The notes under the pieces: generated by a model | The model's database searches: none | What the model was told of the DNA's origin: nothing | The model's input: the letters and a program-made list of their open reading frames with translations, nothing else | In this document: in pieces, positions 1-13,100 of the stretch | Layout of the letters: every line of letters starts with the position of its first letter | How positions within the stretch are numbered: position 1 is the stretch's first letter | Made by a program: the position numbers and the translations under genes | DNA from: Solanum dulcamara | Taxonomy: Eukaryota; Streptophyta; Magnoliopsida; Solanales; Solanaceae | Assembly: GCF_947179165.1 (NCBI RefSeq) | Contig: NC_077248.1 | Location: 11,497,256-11,561,255, forward strand | Direction: 5' to 3' | DNA length: 64,000 bases

Positions 1-9
1 AGATCTTAG

Positions 10-168
10 ACACTATGTACCCGCTATTGGATCATGTCTGAATTACCTAAAGCTTTCACTGATTTCACAAGTCTGCCTAATGAGATTAAAGGTGCTTATC
101 ACTTGGATGGTTGTCAGCTTCCTAGCATCAGAATCAAATACGACAAAACTAATTTATTTGTCAGTTAA
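10..168 (+). other. Possible 3' end of an unrecognised reading frame
   Basis: An open frame follows a stop at 7-9 and runs to a TAA at 166-168. From the ATG at 34 it reads MSELPKAFTDFTSL and continues for about 44 residues. The composition is less AT-rich than the sequence that follows, and the frame ends just where the DNA becomes strongly AT-rich, as a terminal exon might. I do not recognise the protein. It could equally be a transposon remnant or chance. Confidence 0.2.
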
Positions 169-1326
169 TTTTTGTATTGACTTTAAAGTTTTAGAGAATA
201 ATATATTTTACACCGTTAATATTTCCTTAAACTGTCCAGAGGTCATGTTTAGCCCCCCTCTATTTTTGTATTACTTTTAGCTAAATATATATATATAGGA
301 ATGTGGGCTCTTTTTGAAAAAAAATATTATAATCACACAAATATTTATTATTTATTTTAAACTATAAATTTTAAAAATATTTTTAAAACTATATGTTCAG
401 TTAAACTTATGTTATATGAATTAAGATGGAGGGGAATATTATGTTTTGTTTGGCTATCAATTTGTTGTTAGTAGCCACAGTATAAAATATTATCCACGAT
501 TACTCCCTCCCTCCCTCATATAATATAATATAAAAAATATCAATCGAATGAAACCGTTCTTATCATGAAGTAAACCTTTTGGTCATACCCTCGTAAAAAA
601 TGGTTATATAATTCTTCAATTTTTAACTCCTAATCATTAGTTCCATCATTAGAGTATCAACAAAAGTAAAAAGTAACTTCAAATAAAAGTCAAGTAGGGT
701 AAATTTATTTTCTTTTTCTTCAAAAAGTCTTTTTCTACCTACTCATGCAAAAAGAAAAACTAATTAATAAGTGTCCTGCTATACAGAGTGGGACAAATTA
801 CTACCTGTGTATATACCAAAGTCTCAACTAATGAACACACACTTTCATCAAATAATTACTTGATCAACATATAATTCGATATAATCGATATAAATATTTC
901 AATTCTCAGGTAAGAATATTTTTGATATTGATTTTTCAAATTTTATTTTATTTTTATTTTTGAATATATTCTTCTTCTTACACTATCTATTTTATTTTAA
1001 ATATGTGAGGAACACTTATTAAAAAGGATTTCGTGTTTTACTAGCCCCTTTTCCTATTTATTGTACCAAAATACTTTCTAAACTCCAACATATTCTCGTG
1101 TTATCTAGAAAATAGGGGGAAAAAAATCATGAATTTCATTATATTCAGATGAGTGAATAGATAGCAATTACTTTTACGGTGTTAGTTATCAATTTATAAT
1201 TATTGAATATTTAATTTAAAAGTATGTATTTAAAAACCTAGTAATAAGTAATTTGATCTTATATGCATAATTTTTTATTGTTTACTTTATCTTGCATTTG
1301 CTTCATATCTTTTTGTATAAAGGATA
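169..1326. other. AT-rich intergenic DNA
   Basis: No coding region is visible. A TATA-like stretch near 809-816 is followed by a leader-like segment and a good donor-like CAG|GTAAGA near 910; see findings. The rest holds poly-A/T runs only. Confidence 0.5.
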
Positions 1327-1615
1327 CTCCCTCCGTCTCATATTAGATTGACACTTCTAACTTTATAGGTGATTAATTAAGAAATTATTAATATATTGGA
1401 AGACTTTACCATTTTGCCCTTTGTTTATATTAATTCAATATAGATAGAGTATAGACATAGCTAGTATTGAGAGTTGTTTACATTCAAAAGGCCATATTAA
1501 TTGTAGGGGTAAAATAGAAAAAAATTAATTAATTTTATCTTGATTTAGTAAATGATCAAGTAATATGAAACAAATATTTTTAAGAAGATGTCCATCTAAT
1601 ATGGGATGTAGAGAG
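1327..1615. mobile_element. Stowaway-like MITE
   Basis: The element starts CTCCCTCCGTCTCATATTAG and its other end, reverse-complemented, reads CTCTCTACATCCCATATTAG, so the terminal inverted repeats (TIRs) match with a few changes. A TA dinucleotide flanks each end (1325-1326 and 1616-1617), as expected for Tc1/mariner-derived MITEs. It is about 289 bp, non-coding and AT-rich. It sits about 70 bp upstream of the conserved promoter block of the first peroxidase and could influence it. Confidence 0.75.
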
Positions 1616-1688
1616 TACAATAATACTATCCTTCAAAAGGATCAGGGAAGTTGGTAACTTGTATTACATAAAAAAAAGTCTTGTTAGA

Positions 1689-1785
1689 ATTTGTCAATGT
1701 CTGGCTTATTCTTTTGAGAGTTGCTAAACCTAGAACATTGTCGTGTTGCCATAGTCAACATTTGTCCTAACTATAAATACACACA
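1689..1785 (+). promoter_or_regulatory. Proximal promoter of peroxidase copy 1
   Basis: The TATA box TATAAAT lies in 1771-1780, about 84 bp before the start codon. Upstream is a block shared with the other two peroxidases: a TTGTCAA element, a cTcATTCTTgTGAGAG-like stretch, AAACCTAGAA..CATTGTCGTG, and a GTCAACATT-like element just before the TATA box. The GTCAA elements read TTGAC on the other strand, the core of a W-box (WRKY site). Conservation across three paralogs is the main evidence of function. Confidence 0.65.
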
Positions 1786-1855
1786 CATTTTACACTCTTC
1801 CTCACACCAAAACACACATAAAAGTGTAGCAACTTCATAAACTATAGCAATAGAA

Positions 1856-3127
<1,272 letters not shown>

Positions 3128-3953
3128 TTAGAGGTTTGTAATTGATGATGTTGATCATGAATAAAGTGTTTCAAGAATTTTATTGTTTTATAGTGTAATT
3201 GTGATCTTTACTCATTTGAAGAGCCTCTCATCCATAAAATAAGTTAATTGTGAATGGAGAGACTTCATAGAGTTGTGTGGTAATTTGTTAATTAGCGAGA
3301 GATTGTATCTTGTTGTTTTGATTCCTTAGTAAATCCAAGATGTGTTTTTAATGAACGTGTTCCTTTTACCTTTGATGTACTGTTGATTATCTTTATAGAT
3401 GACTTGCTGATAGATTTAGGAATGTAAATAGGGGAGGGTTAGAGTGGGGCAAGCCTTAACCTGCTTAATTCTTTACCAGCACAGCTTGCACTGATATTCC
3501 TATTTGAGGAGCTTGCTGCATTTTGCTCAAATTTAACCTGCTGAACTAACAATTGTATAAGTTGAGCCAATAAGCCCCATTAAACATTGTAACAATACCT
3601 CTCATCTTCTAGTTCCTTGCTTGTCTTGTCTTTTTCCACCACAATTACAATCACAAACACAAAGAGATAAAATATTCATAGCAACTAACTTGTCCTAGCT
3701 AGATACCTTTCAACTTGAATAAATTGGTTATTATACTTAGGTTACCTTGAAGTAAACCTGATTAACTCTTTTTACAGTTTGGAAGAGTTTTGCACCATTG
3801 GTCTACCCATATCTTACCTCCAGATCTTCCCAAAGATATTGCTCACTGTGAGAAAACAGAACACCTATTGTAGTGTTGTCACAGACAAAAATTCAAGGTC
3901 ATGATGACACTTACACTATTTCATCAGTAGGTAAGCCAATCATCTATTCAAAA
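3128..3953. other. 3' UTR and intergenic DNA
   Basis: The first ~60 bases are probably the 3' UTR of peroxidase copy 1. Beyond that I see no gene. The base composition from about 3430 is more balanced than the flanks and could be old transposon or lost coding sequence, but no protein is recognisable. Confidence 0.4.
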
Positions 3954-5643
3954 TGTAACGATTCGTTCTAGTCGTTATGGGTATGCCAAGGATGAAAGAA
4001 TTGGGCCAGATTTTCTTTTTTGGGTAGTGACTTAAAAATTCGAGACTAGGTTAAACTTGAACGGGATCTGAGTCAGGTAAGGTCTAAGACAATACGGAAG
4101 TCAAGGTATGGATTGATTTCCCTAATAGTGAAGACATTAAGGAGTCCATAGGATTTTATGGAATTGAATTCGGGTGAGTAGAACTCTCGAAAATTAACTT
4201 GGCGTGAAAGGGATGATTTGAAACGTCAAGAATTGAAGTTGTTTTGTAAAATAGGCTCTTTATGAGATTTTTGGAGTTGCAGTACCATGCAATCTGCTAT
4301 AGAGGGAGGACGACGCTATAGTGGATCGCAGGCACTATAGCGTGGTTTAAGCGCTATAGCGGGGTACTTCAGGCGCTATATTGGGGGCGAGCCTCTACAA
4401 CGGGGTACGACCGCTATAGGGGGTAAGTCCGGATTTAGTGAAGAAATTCTCAAAATCAATCATAATTTGGTCATCTCGTTTTGGAGAACTTTAAGGGCGA
4501 CTTTGTGTAATTTTCATGACCAGTTTTTCATCGTGGTCATCGAATAAGGTAAATTAATTAATTTCTTCCCCAACTTGTAAATTCGATTTTTAATCTTTGG
4601 AATCCATGAGGGTAACCTTGGAAAGGGGTTTTAGCTTGAGATTGATGGTGGGAAGCCCTAGTTTTGGGTAGAATGATCATGAAGTGGTGTGGGGGTTAGA
4701 ATTTGATTATAATCTGGGTATTATTAGGCCATTATCATTGATTGTTTGTATTTCATTATTTTTTTAGATCAAGAACAAGTCAAGATTCGTAACAAGGGGA
4801 AAGCTCAGATTTCATAGAGTTTTCAAGGCTTGGTTCGAGGTAGGTGATGGTTTATGTGTTTCCAAATTGTGTATGTATGCATGTCTACTGCTTTGTAGTA
4901 TTACTTGTGCAATGCATATGGGGAAAACAAAAAGGCTTATGTGAAATGACATCATGTTGATAATCTTATGCAATGAACATGTTTTATTAATTTATGGCTT
5001 CAAATGTATTGTTTGTTGTGATAATGTGGGACATGTGTTACGCATTATTGTTTCAGGATATTGAGGTTAGGAATTTTGTATATTATTGTGACTGTTGCAT
5101 ATATGTGTTGGCTAGTGTTATACTATATTGTGGCTGTATGTTTACTTTCATGCTTTGGAGTGGCTGTGTGATCTTATCAGTACACGTTTTTTTGTGTACT
5201 GATACTGCACTTACTTTTTCTTTGTTGAGTATAAGACATATTTAGGCGGCTATTGAGAGATCTCAGTTGAGAGATACTTGATCATCGAATTCAAGGGTGG
5301 GCCGGTTCTTTTAGGCTGCCATGGATTATTCCTCTTAGCTTCTTAGTCCTTTCTTCTCAGACTCAGACTATCTTAGACTTTAGTTTAGGTTTATTGTCAC
5401 GGGGTTGCATTCCCATATTCTAGGCTTTTACAGTGACTTTCAGGTTCTAGGGGTAATGTTTGCAATTGAATTTTTGGTAATTAATTGAGTTTATGAGAAC
5501 TCAAGTTTTTATTGTTTAAAATAGTCTTATTCATATGATTCCGTGTTCTGATTTCTATACGTGAGATAAGTTGGGTTAGTTATTGATTCTCCCACCGGAG
5601 GATTAGAATGAATGCTTCTCACGGAGGGGTCAGGACCGTGACA
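3954..5643 (+). mobile_element. Solo LTR of a Gypsy-type retrotransposon (1690 bp)
   Basis: It starts TGTAACGATTCG and ends GACCGTGACA, the TG...CA ends typical of long plant LTRs. The flanks are CAAAA (3949-3953) and CAAAC (5644-5648), a 5-bp TSD with one difference. There is no internal region, primer-binding site (PBS) or second LTR, so this is a solo LTR left by recombination between two LTRs. An open stretch at 4994-5245 is not a gene: its residues form no known domain. Confidence 0.75.
4297..4419 (+). repeat. 19-bp periodic array with CTATAG cores in an LTR
   Basis: CTATAG or close variants start at 4297, 4316, 4335, 4354, 4376, 4395 and 4414. The spacing is 19, 19, 19, 22, 19 and 19. 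Several copies extend to the palindrome CGCTATAGCG. The segment is GC-rich compared with its surroundings. Confidence 0.8.
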
Positions 5644-6583
5644 CAAACAATGGTGCAGAACTACTAAGAAAAGTGGAAAGTCTCAAAATCCAAAGCTTTC
5701 AGAGATTTGTACAATAAAAGTGTGGAAATAACAAATTCCAAAATACAAGACTATATAAAACAACTAAAGGACATATAAGTAACATAGGGAAAGATATGCT
5801 TTTCTCCAACGCTGGTAGCTTATCAAATCTTTCATATAAACACTACCTTGGACAAACTGAATCAACACGGTCTTTTAGTGCTAGAATCTATATCAAAAGA
5901 TACAACAAGAATAGTATGAGTATGATAACACGAATACTTAATAGACATCATAGATCACTGAATTAGAGTTAGTCAATTATATCATAAAAAGTATGAAATG
6001 AATCACGTTAAGTCAATAATATAAGTCCACTAACTTTTGGGGAAAAGGGATAAGACAGCTAACCAGAATTCCGATAAATAAATACAAGAGCATCAATTAA
6101 GGTAACTAGACAAGAAAGGTGCAAAGCAATGCAAAATAAGAATATGCAATGTAATGACCAATGATCCGAACAATATACACTTTTTCCACAGTGGTATGCT
6201 ATGAGATAGTTAGGACTCATGAAGGACTCGTTAGGTTCATATAATCGCCGAAAATAATTTCTCCTCCGCCATGCGAACCAAAACTTTACCTTGGCATCAT
6301 ATTATATATATCAAATACGCAAAATCATTTCTCATTGGAATTCATCACTTTGTTATAACCCTCGTGTCATATCCATAATTCATGAAGTTACTATGACTGC
6401 ATGATTACAATAATAAAGGATTAATTAATAAACGAGGTAGGGTCTATGCCTAACCCCATCATCCCAGGATAACTGGATAGATGGTTTTATAAAAAAAATG
6501 ATTAATCATATATAGCAAGAATAAATATATTATTTTCAACAAAGTGCTCATAGGCCACAATATATCTCTTTCAAACAGTATCT
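5644..6583. other. Intergenic DNA without recognisable genes
   Basis: It is AT-rich and non-coding. Sequence flanking the solo LTR on both sides (about 3780-3953 and 5649-6100) probably belonged together before insertion, but I cannot identify it. Confidence 0.4.
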
Positions 6584-6591
6584 ATAGGGGT

Positions 6592-7229
6592 TAGGGGTGT
6601 ACATGGATCGGGTTGGTTCGTATTTTTTATAAACCAAACCAAACCATTTGTGTCGGGTTATAAAATCTATAAACCAAACCAAACAAATAAAAGTCGGATT
6701 TTTCGATATCAATTTTTCTCGGGTTTTTTCGAGTTTTTCGGGTTTTTTCGAGTTTCTCGTATTTTTCATAATATCTAATAAAAAGCACAAAGCAGTGCTT
6801 CTTAAAAAGAGTTCTAGTACAAAATATCAACATAAAAGATGGAGGCAGAACACTGTTTGAAGTTTTAACTTTATAATATAACTTTATAAGATGAACTTTT
6901 TTTGTATATTATTTAGATGAGCTTCTCAAGTCCAAATCTAAATGTAAGAAAGAAAACAAAAATTATGAAAAAATTTAAAAAATTATTTATAAATTATATT
7001 TTAATAAATATTTTTATATATAACATAATTTAAAAGTAGTATATCTATAATCGGGTCGGTTTGGGTTCGGTTTGACTTTTTTTAGTTAAAACCAAACCAA
7101 CCCTATAATAGTCGGGTTTTTTTTCCAAACACCAAACCAAGTCAAACCAACCACTAGTCGGATTTTTTTTCCGATTTGATTCGGTTTGTCGGTTTGGTGC
7201 GGTTTATCGGTTTGCCTTGTACAGTCCTA
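6592..7229. mobile_element. hAT-type non-autonomous element (638 bp)
   Basis: A perfect 8-bp TSD, ATAGGGGT, flanks it (6584-6591 and 7230-7237). The ends are TAGGGGTGTACATGG and, reverse-complemented, TAGGACTGTACAAGG, imperfect TIRs fitting the hAT pattern. The subterminal regions are packed with AAACCAAACC and TCGGGTTTTT motifs, in inverted order at the two ends. Short open frames here are by-products of these repeats; no transposase is encoded. I know this kind of repeat as common in Solanaceae. Confidence 0.8.
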
Positions 7230-7237
7230 ATAGGGGT

Positions 7238-8430
7238 AGTTTGATATCTAGTTAGAGTTATGCAAGTATTAATAATGTAGAGATTAGTTAAGAGTGAATA
7301 TATATATTATTTTATGGAGATTTTAGTTATATAGGGATCAGTTATATATGTACTAGTTATTCTAACTTCTATTCTACATTAAAAAAAAATACATAGATTT
7401 CCTTTGAACTTAGAAAAACAATAATTTATAATTACCATTTTATCCTTAATGAAATGATTTACATCCACACAAATATCAAATGATTGTTTTAGACTACAAG
7501 TTTTAAAAGTCTTTTGTTTTTCTTAAACACTGTGCGGTGTCACATAAAATGGGACGCAGGGAGTATTAATTTTATATATAAATAACTTATTTTCTATCTA
7601 CCTACCAAATGTCGTATAAGTTATATGAAAATTAATACTACATGGATAGCTTATTTCTTATTTAGCTACCAAAAGACCCCTTAGGCCTCTAATATACTTC
7701 TTTCAATAGTGTATCACTACTAAAAAATGGTTCAAAATTAAGGGTCAAAACCGACAGATAAGGTCATTTTCTAAGAAAAACCTATGCCAAATCAATGAAT
7801 TGTACATCATCGAGTTTGCCTTCATTGATTTTGTGAAATCGACAGACATGATCGATTAAAACCTCGAAACAACCAACCCTGTTTGTTGGTTCTCGTCGAT
7901 TTTAAAAAATCAATGGATAGGGTCAAAAGTCAATCAAGGTCCTCAAGGTCAAAACTGAAAATTGATTTACCCCTGATGTAAAAAGCTTATGCGATAAAAA
8001 TCAACCAAAACCGAGAACAAATCGACCTCAAATTGAGAAAATCCCACATTAGAAACTTAGGGTAAAAGCCCCAATTCTATTACCAAAACGTGCATTAAAG
8101 TTCAAATCATTTAAACAAATATCACTCTGAAGCTAAGCCAAGTTGAATGACAACGACCGCACTGAGTAGACTTTCTTCTCAACTCTTTAATAGTTATAAG
8201 TGTTTTTATATATATTCACAAAGTTCTCCTCTTCCTAACCAATGAGGGAGAAGCAACGAGGGAAAAATGAACTTAGTTTTAAAAAAATCCTATCATTTCC
8301 CAATTCATACCTTTAATTTTTTTTTAAAACCAACTAAGCTACAATTATACGTGAGAGATATATGAGTCAAATTAATGAGGAAAAGTATAGTAAATATCAA
8401 TTGGTGAGAATAATTTTATCTTGAATGATG
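7238..8430. other. Intergenic DNA with degraded transposon ends
   Basis: At 7541-7566 the sequence ACATAAAATGGGACGCAGGGAGTA resembles one end of a Stowaway-like MITE, but its partner is unclear. At 7715 CACTACTAAAAAATGG resembles the 5' end of a CACTA (En/Spm) element and is followed by a region rich in TCGAT/ATCGA motifs to about 8040; no matching 3' end was found. No gene is seen. Confidence 0.35.
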
Positions 8431-8486
8431 TAACTTTCTCTGTTTTAATTTGTTTTTCCTATTTTTTAGTCCGTTTTTAAAAAATG

Positions 8487-8793
8487 TGATAAAATAGGAG
8501 CTGTGACTTAACTAGTTAATTAGAAGGTTGTTATTTGTTTGTTGTAAATAGTGGTTAGTTGTTATTTGTTTGTTGTAAATGGTGGTTAGTTGTTACTAAT
8601 TAGTTTTAGCCAATTAGTAAAATATCTAGCATAGATAGGGACATGTGTATACAATGTGGAAGACTCTAGAATAAACATTTCACTGGAACATTTTCAATAT
8701 TCTCCCAAATATGGCAGAAGGCTTCCATAGCTAATCTCTCTTTTTTCTTCTTCTTCTACTTTCGTCTACTAATAGTAGATACTGTTTTCTTCA
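8487..8793 (+). repeat. 5' LTR of Copia A
   Basis: It starts TGATAAAATAGGAGC and ends TTTTCTTCA. It contains a short internal duplication, GTTATTTGTTTGTTGTAAAT, repeated at about 8527 and 8561, that is shared with the 3' LTR. Confidence 0.9.
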
Positions 8794-8875
8794 TGTAATC
8801 AGAGCAATCGTCCATAGATATGGTCTAGATCGAGCTGGCTCAAGATCGAAGCTGTTAAAATCGGTGAGAGAAACA

Positions 8876-10150
8876 ATGGCGGAGGTTCTGGACAACGAGC
8901 TACCAGAAAAGCTGAGTCATAACCATCAGTTGTATCTGAGTGCTTCAGACACTTCCGGAGTGGTGTTGATTTCTATTCAGTTGACGGGATCTGAAAATTA
9001 CTCGATTTAGAGTCGTTCGATGCGAATATACTTGGATGCAATAAGTTGGGATTCATCAATGGAACATGTAAGAAGTCTAATTTTGGTACGAACTTGACAG
9101 ATCTGTGGGAACGATGCAACGCGATAGTTTTGTCATGGATAATGAACTGCGTATCGAAGGAGTTGCTAAGTGGAATCGTGTATTCTTCTGATGCAAGCTC
9201 TGTGTGGAACGATTTGAAAGAGTGCTTTGATAAGGTTGATGGATTGAGGATCTTCCAGCTGCACAGATAAATCGCAACCACAACTCAAGGTACGAGTAGA
9301 ATTTATGAGTATTTTACGAAGCTGCATTTTTTGTGGGCTGAGTTTGATAGCTTATCCCCCTTTCCTAGGTGTGATTGCAAGAAATCATGGGATTTCGAGG
9401 AGTTTATGAAGAGACAAAAATTATTGTAATTTTTAATGGGACTGAATGAATCGTATGAACAATCTCGAGGTTAGATTTTGATGTTAGTCCCACTTCCATC
9501 CATCAATCAAGCCTATTCTATGATGATTGAATGAGAAAGTCAAAGAGTTATGATCAATGTGATTGGGTCATCCATGAATGGAGAAATCACAGCTCTCATG
9601 ACAAATCGAGGAGGAAATTTCAATAGATTCAAGAAGAATATGGATGTGCAATATGATTATTGCAAGTTGAAAGGTCATCTAAAAGTGGATTACTACAAAT
9701 TGCATGGTTATCCTTTAGATTACAAATTTAAAAGAAAACCAAATGGTCCCAACTCTATTCACACACGTGATGGAGATCTTAGAAACAGTGGCTACCAAGT
9801 GCTAAGAGATGAACCTAGAGGAAGAGTATATAATGTGAAGGAAGAGACTTCCAAATTGCCTGGAGAAATCAGAGAGAAAATACCTGACAATGAAGTCTAC
9901 AGAAGAACAGCTCTATCTCATGATTCTGAGGGTAACTACAATCAGTTGATGAAGTTGTTAGAGGATCCTTATCGCTACAATCGATTGATGCAATTTCTAA
10001 ATAAGGAACGTCAAAGGGAAACCTCTTCAGTAAACATGGGGAAGTTGTCAAATGCAGAATCTTCTAATATGGAAGGTAATATTCTTGCATCCAATGTGAC
10101 TGTGATTGATGAATCAGGTATTATTTCAGCATCTTGTGTAAAAGGTAAAA
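8876..10150 (+). pseudogene. Copia A gag, broken
   Basis: The frame begins MAEVLDNELPEKL at 8876 and includes the gag landmark ISIQLTGSENYS followed by a stop where Leu-Trp is usual. Then come LTDLWERCNAIVLSWIMNCV and a region with stops near 9268, 9427, 9470 and 9529. The longest open part starts at 9550. The zinc knuckle reads YDYCKLKGHLKVDYYKLHGYP with two cysteines changed to Tyr, so RNA binding by this motif is lost. Gag normally forms the virus-like particle. Confidence 0.8.
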
Positions 10151-13100
10151 GAGAGGAATGGATAACAGACAGTGGAGCTACAAATCATATGGCATCTAAT
10201 AAATAGATGTTATAAGCAGAACATGTTACTGTTACTGATAAACAGGTGCATCTACCTAATGGTGAGGTAGTAAATGTAACTCATACTGGAGATTGTGAAA
10301 TAATTGATGGCCACACTATAAGCAATGTGCTATACATACCTGACTTTAGATATAATCTATTATCAATCGCCAAGATTATCAGGGAGTTGTGTTATTCAGT
10401 TAATTGTTTTCCTGAATTTTGCATATTCCAGAACCTCTCAAGTGGAAAGGTATTGGAGATTGATAGAGAGAAGGAAGGCCTTTATTTGTTGAAGCATAGA
10501 ATAAAAAAACCACAAGACAAGCAGCAACTGCTTAGAGGATTGATTGCCTCAAAAAATAAAATAGATATTATGTTGTGGCACAGAAGAATGGGTCATGCTT
10601 CTATTGGTGCAATGCAGAAGCTCCTGGATATTGATCATGATGATTGCAAACAAGTTTTAGACAAGTGTGAATTGTGTCTTCTTGGTAAACACACTAGAAT
10701 GCCTTTTCTTGTTAGTGACACTAAGTCTTCTACTTTTTTTGATTTGATACATTTGGATGTATGGGGTCCTTTTCATGTTCAAACTGTTGATGGATATAGA
10801 TTGTTTTTGACCATTGTTGATGATCATTCACGTATGACCTGGATATATTTGCTCAAACTTAAAAGTGATATTGTAGTAGCACTTCAAAACTTTATACAGC
10901 TGATCCAAACTCAGTTCAATAAAACCATTAAGGTGTTCAGGTCAGACAATGGATCTGAGTTTGTTAATTCAGAATATGTGCAGTTATTTCTAGATAATGG
11001 GATAGTGCATCAAAGAATTTGTGTCTACATCCCTCAACAGAATAAAATAATTATGAGAAAACATAGATACATTTTGGAGTTGGCCAGAGAAATCAGATTT
11101 CAAGGAGCTTTTCCTTTGAAATTTTGGGGGCATTGTATTTTAAGGGATGTTTACATGATGAATAGATTATCCTCAGTTGCCTTAAAGGGAAGAACACCTT
11201 TTGAGGTATTTCATGGTCACAGATGTTCTCTTAATCACCTCAGAACCTTAGGTTGTTTATGATATGCCAAGAAGTTGCCATCAGGTAATAAATTTAATCC
11301 AAGAGTTGTGCCTGCAGTGCACATGGGATACTCTTCAGTGACTAAGGGTTATGTATTGTACAGCCTGATCACTCATTCTTTTTTCTTATCTAGAGATGTG
11401 CTTTTCAAAGAAGATATTTTCCCCTTTAGGACACAGACACATACTAGTCCTATCTTCCTAAGTACTTCAACAGATCCTTTTATATCTGAGCCACATGCCA
11501 CTTTCCCTGCTGAGGTATTTTTTGACGCTGTCTCCTTGAATGATTTTTCTGCTGATGAAGTTTCTGTTAGTGTAGTTTCTGCTGCTCCTGTTATTCCTGA
11601 TACTGTACCTCTCTTTGAGGTACCAACTGTTAGAATTTCTTCCAGACAAAGAAAGCAACCTACTTGAATGACAGATTATGTTTCCAATAGTGTTGCAGCA
11701 AGAACTCCATATCCCCTTTCTCATGTGCTGAGCCATGCCAATCTCTCTCCTTCTTATCAGCAGTACCTAACTATTTTTTCTTTTGTTACAAAACCAAAAT
11801 CCTATTATAAAGCTTGCTCAAATCCACATTGGATCCAAGATATGAAAGAAGAGATTCAGGCCCTTGAAGATAATCATACTTGGAAGCTAGTTTCACTATC
11901 TCCAGGTAAGCATCTTATTAGTTGCAGATGGATTTACAAAGTAAAATTCAAGGCTGATGGTCAAATTGAAAGATATAAGGCAAGATTGGTTGCAAAAGGC
12001 TATAATCAAAGGGATAGACTTGACTACTTGGATACCTTTTCTCCTATTGTGAAGATGGTCACAGTGAGGAGTGTGTTATCTATAGCTACTGCTTCTGCCT
12101 GGCACATTCATCAAATGGATGTGTGTAATGCTTTTTTACAAGGTGATTAATATGATGAGGTGTACATGACTCTGCCTGAGGGATTTTCTAGCCAGGGAGA
12201 GTCACAAGGCTTAGTATGTAGGCTAGTCAAATCTCTATATGGCCTTAAACAAGCCAGCAGATAATGGAATGTAAAACTTACTGATGCTTTGTGTTATAAC
12301 CCGTATTTTTCACATTAGGACAATTTGGGGATAATGGTAATAAGTCAAGGGCAAGGCTATGTTTGACCTTGTTGGATACAAAATTCTTATGACTAAATTG
12401 AGATGTGGAAATATTGGAAATTTGTTAAGGGTAAAAATTGAAATTTCTCATGTGGAAATACTATAAAAGGTTAAGGGAAAAATTAGAATTTCTCATGTGG
12501 AAATACTATAAAAGGTTGAGGGCAAAATTGGAATTTCAACTTGGAAATATTAGAAAAGATTTGGGGCAAAGTTGGAATTTCTCATGAAGTCCTTTAAATC
12601 ATCAACTCTTAGAACTTTCAAGACAATTCAAGAAAGAAGAAAAAAACAAAGGAAAAGAAAATAAGGGGAAAATCGATCATGGAAAAAAAATAGGGAGAAA
12701 ATTGAAATCTTGCTCCAAAAATTATTTTCTCCTAGTATTCCTACTAAGTCAAGGGTGCTCTACAACATGGTGTAGTTGTTTTGGAAGTTTGGAGACTTGT
12801 TTAGTTGATTTGGAGATTTGGGGAAGTGAAAGAAAAGGTAAGAATTAATCTAATTTCTTTGTGTTATGAAGTTTGTTGATGTTGTAGTATGTGGAGGTGT
12901 GTGGAATTTATGGAAATATGAAAGTTTATATGGTAATATGGTGCCATGTATACATGTTTTTATATGAGTAAGATTTATTCAATTTTTGTGTAGTATTTTT
13001 GTGTAGTATTTGTATAGTAGTTATGATAGTTATTTGATGTTGAAAATGGAAGTTGGATGAAATTTATTGAAGTTGGAAATATGGGTTAGGTGATGTAATT

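Noticed and set aside
4994..5245. 83-residue hydrophobic frame
   Set aside because: It is inside the solo LTR at 3954-5643; AT-rich DNA readily gives such hydrophobic frames, and no domain is recognisable.
6548..6860. Three overlapping 68-80 residue frames
   Set aside because: They lie in the repetitive ends of the hAT-type element; lysine/phenylalanine-rich residues reflect the repeats.
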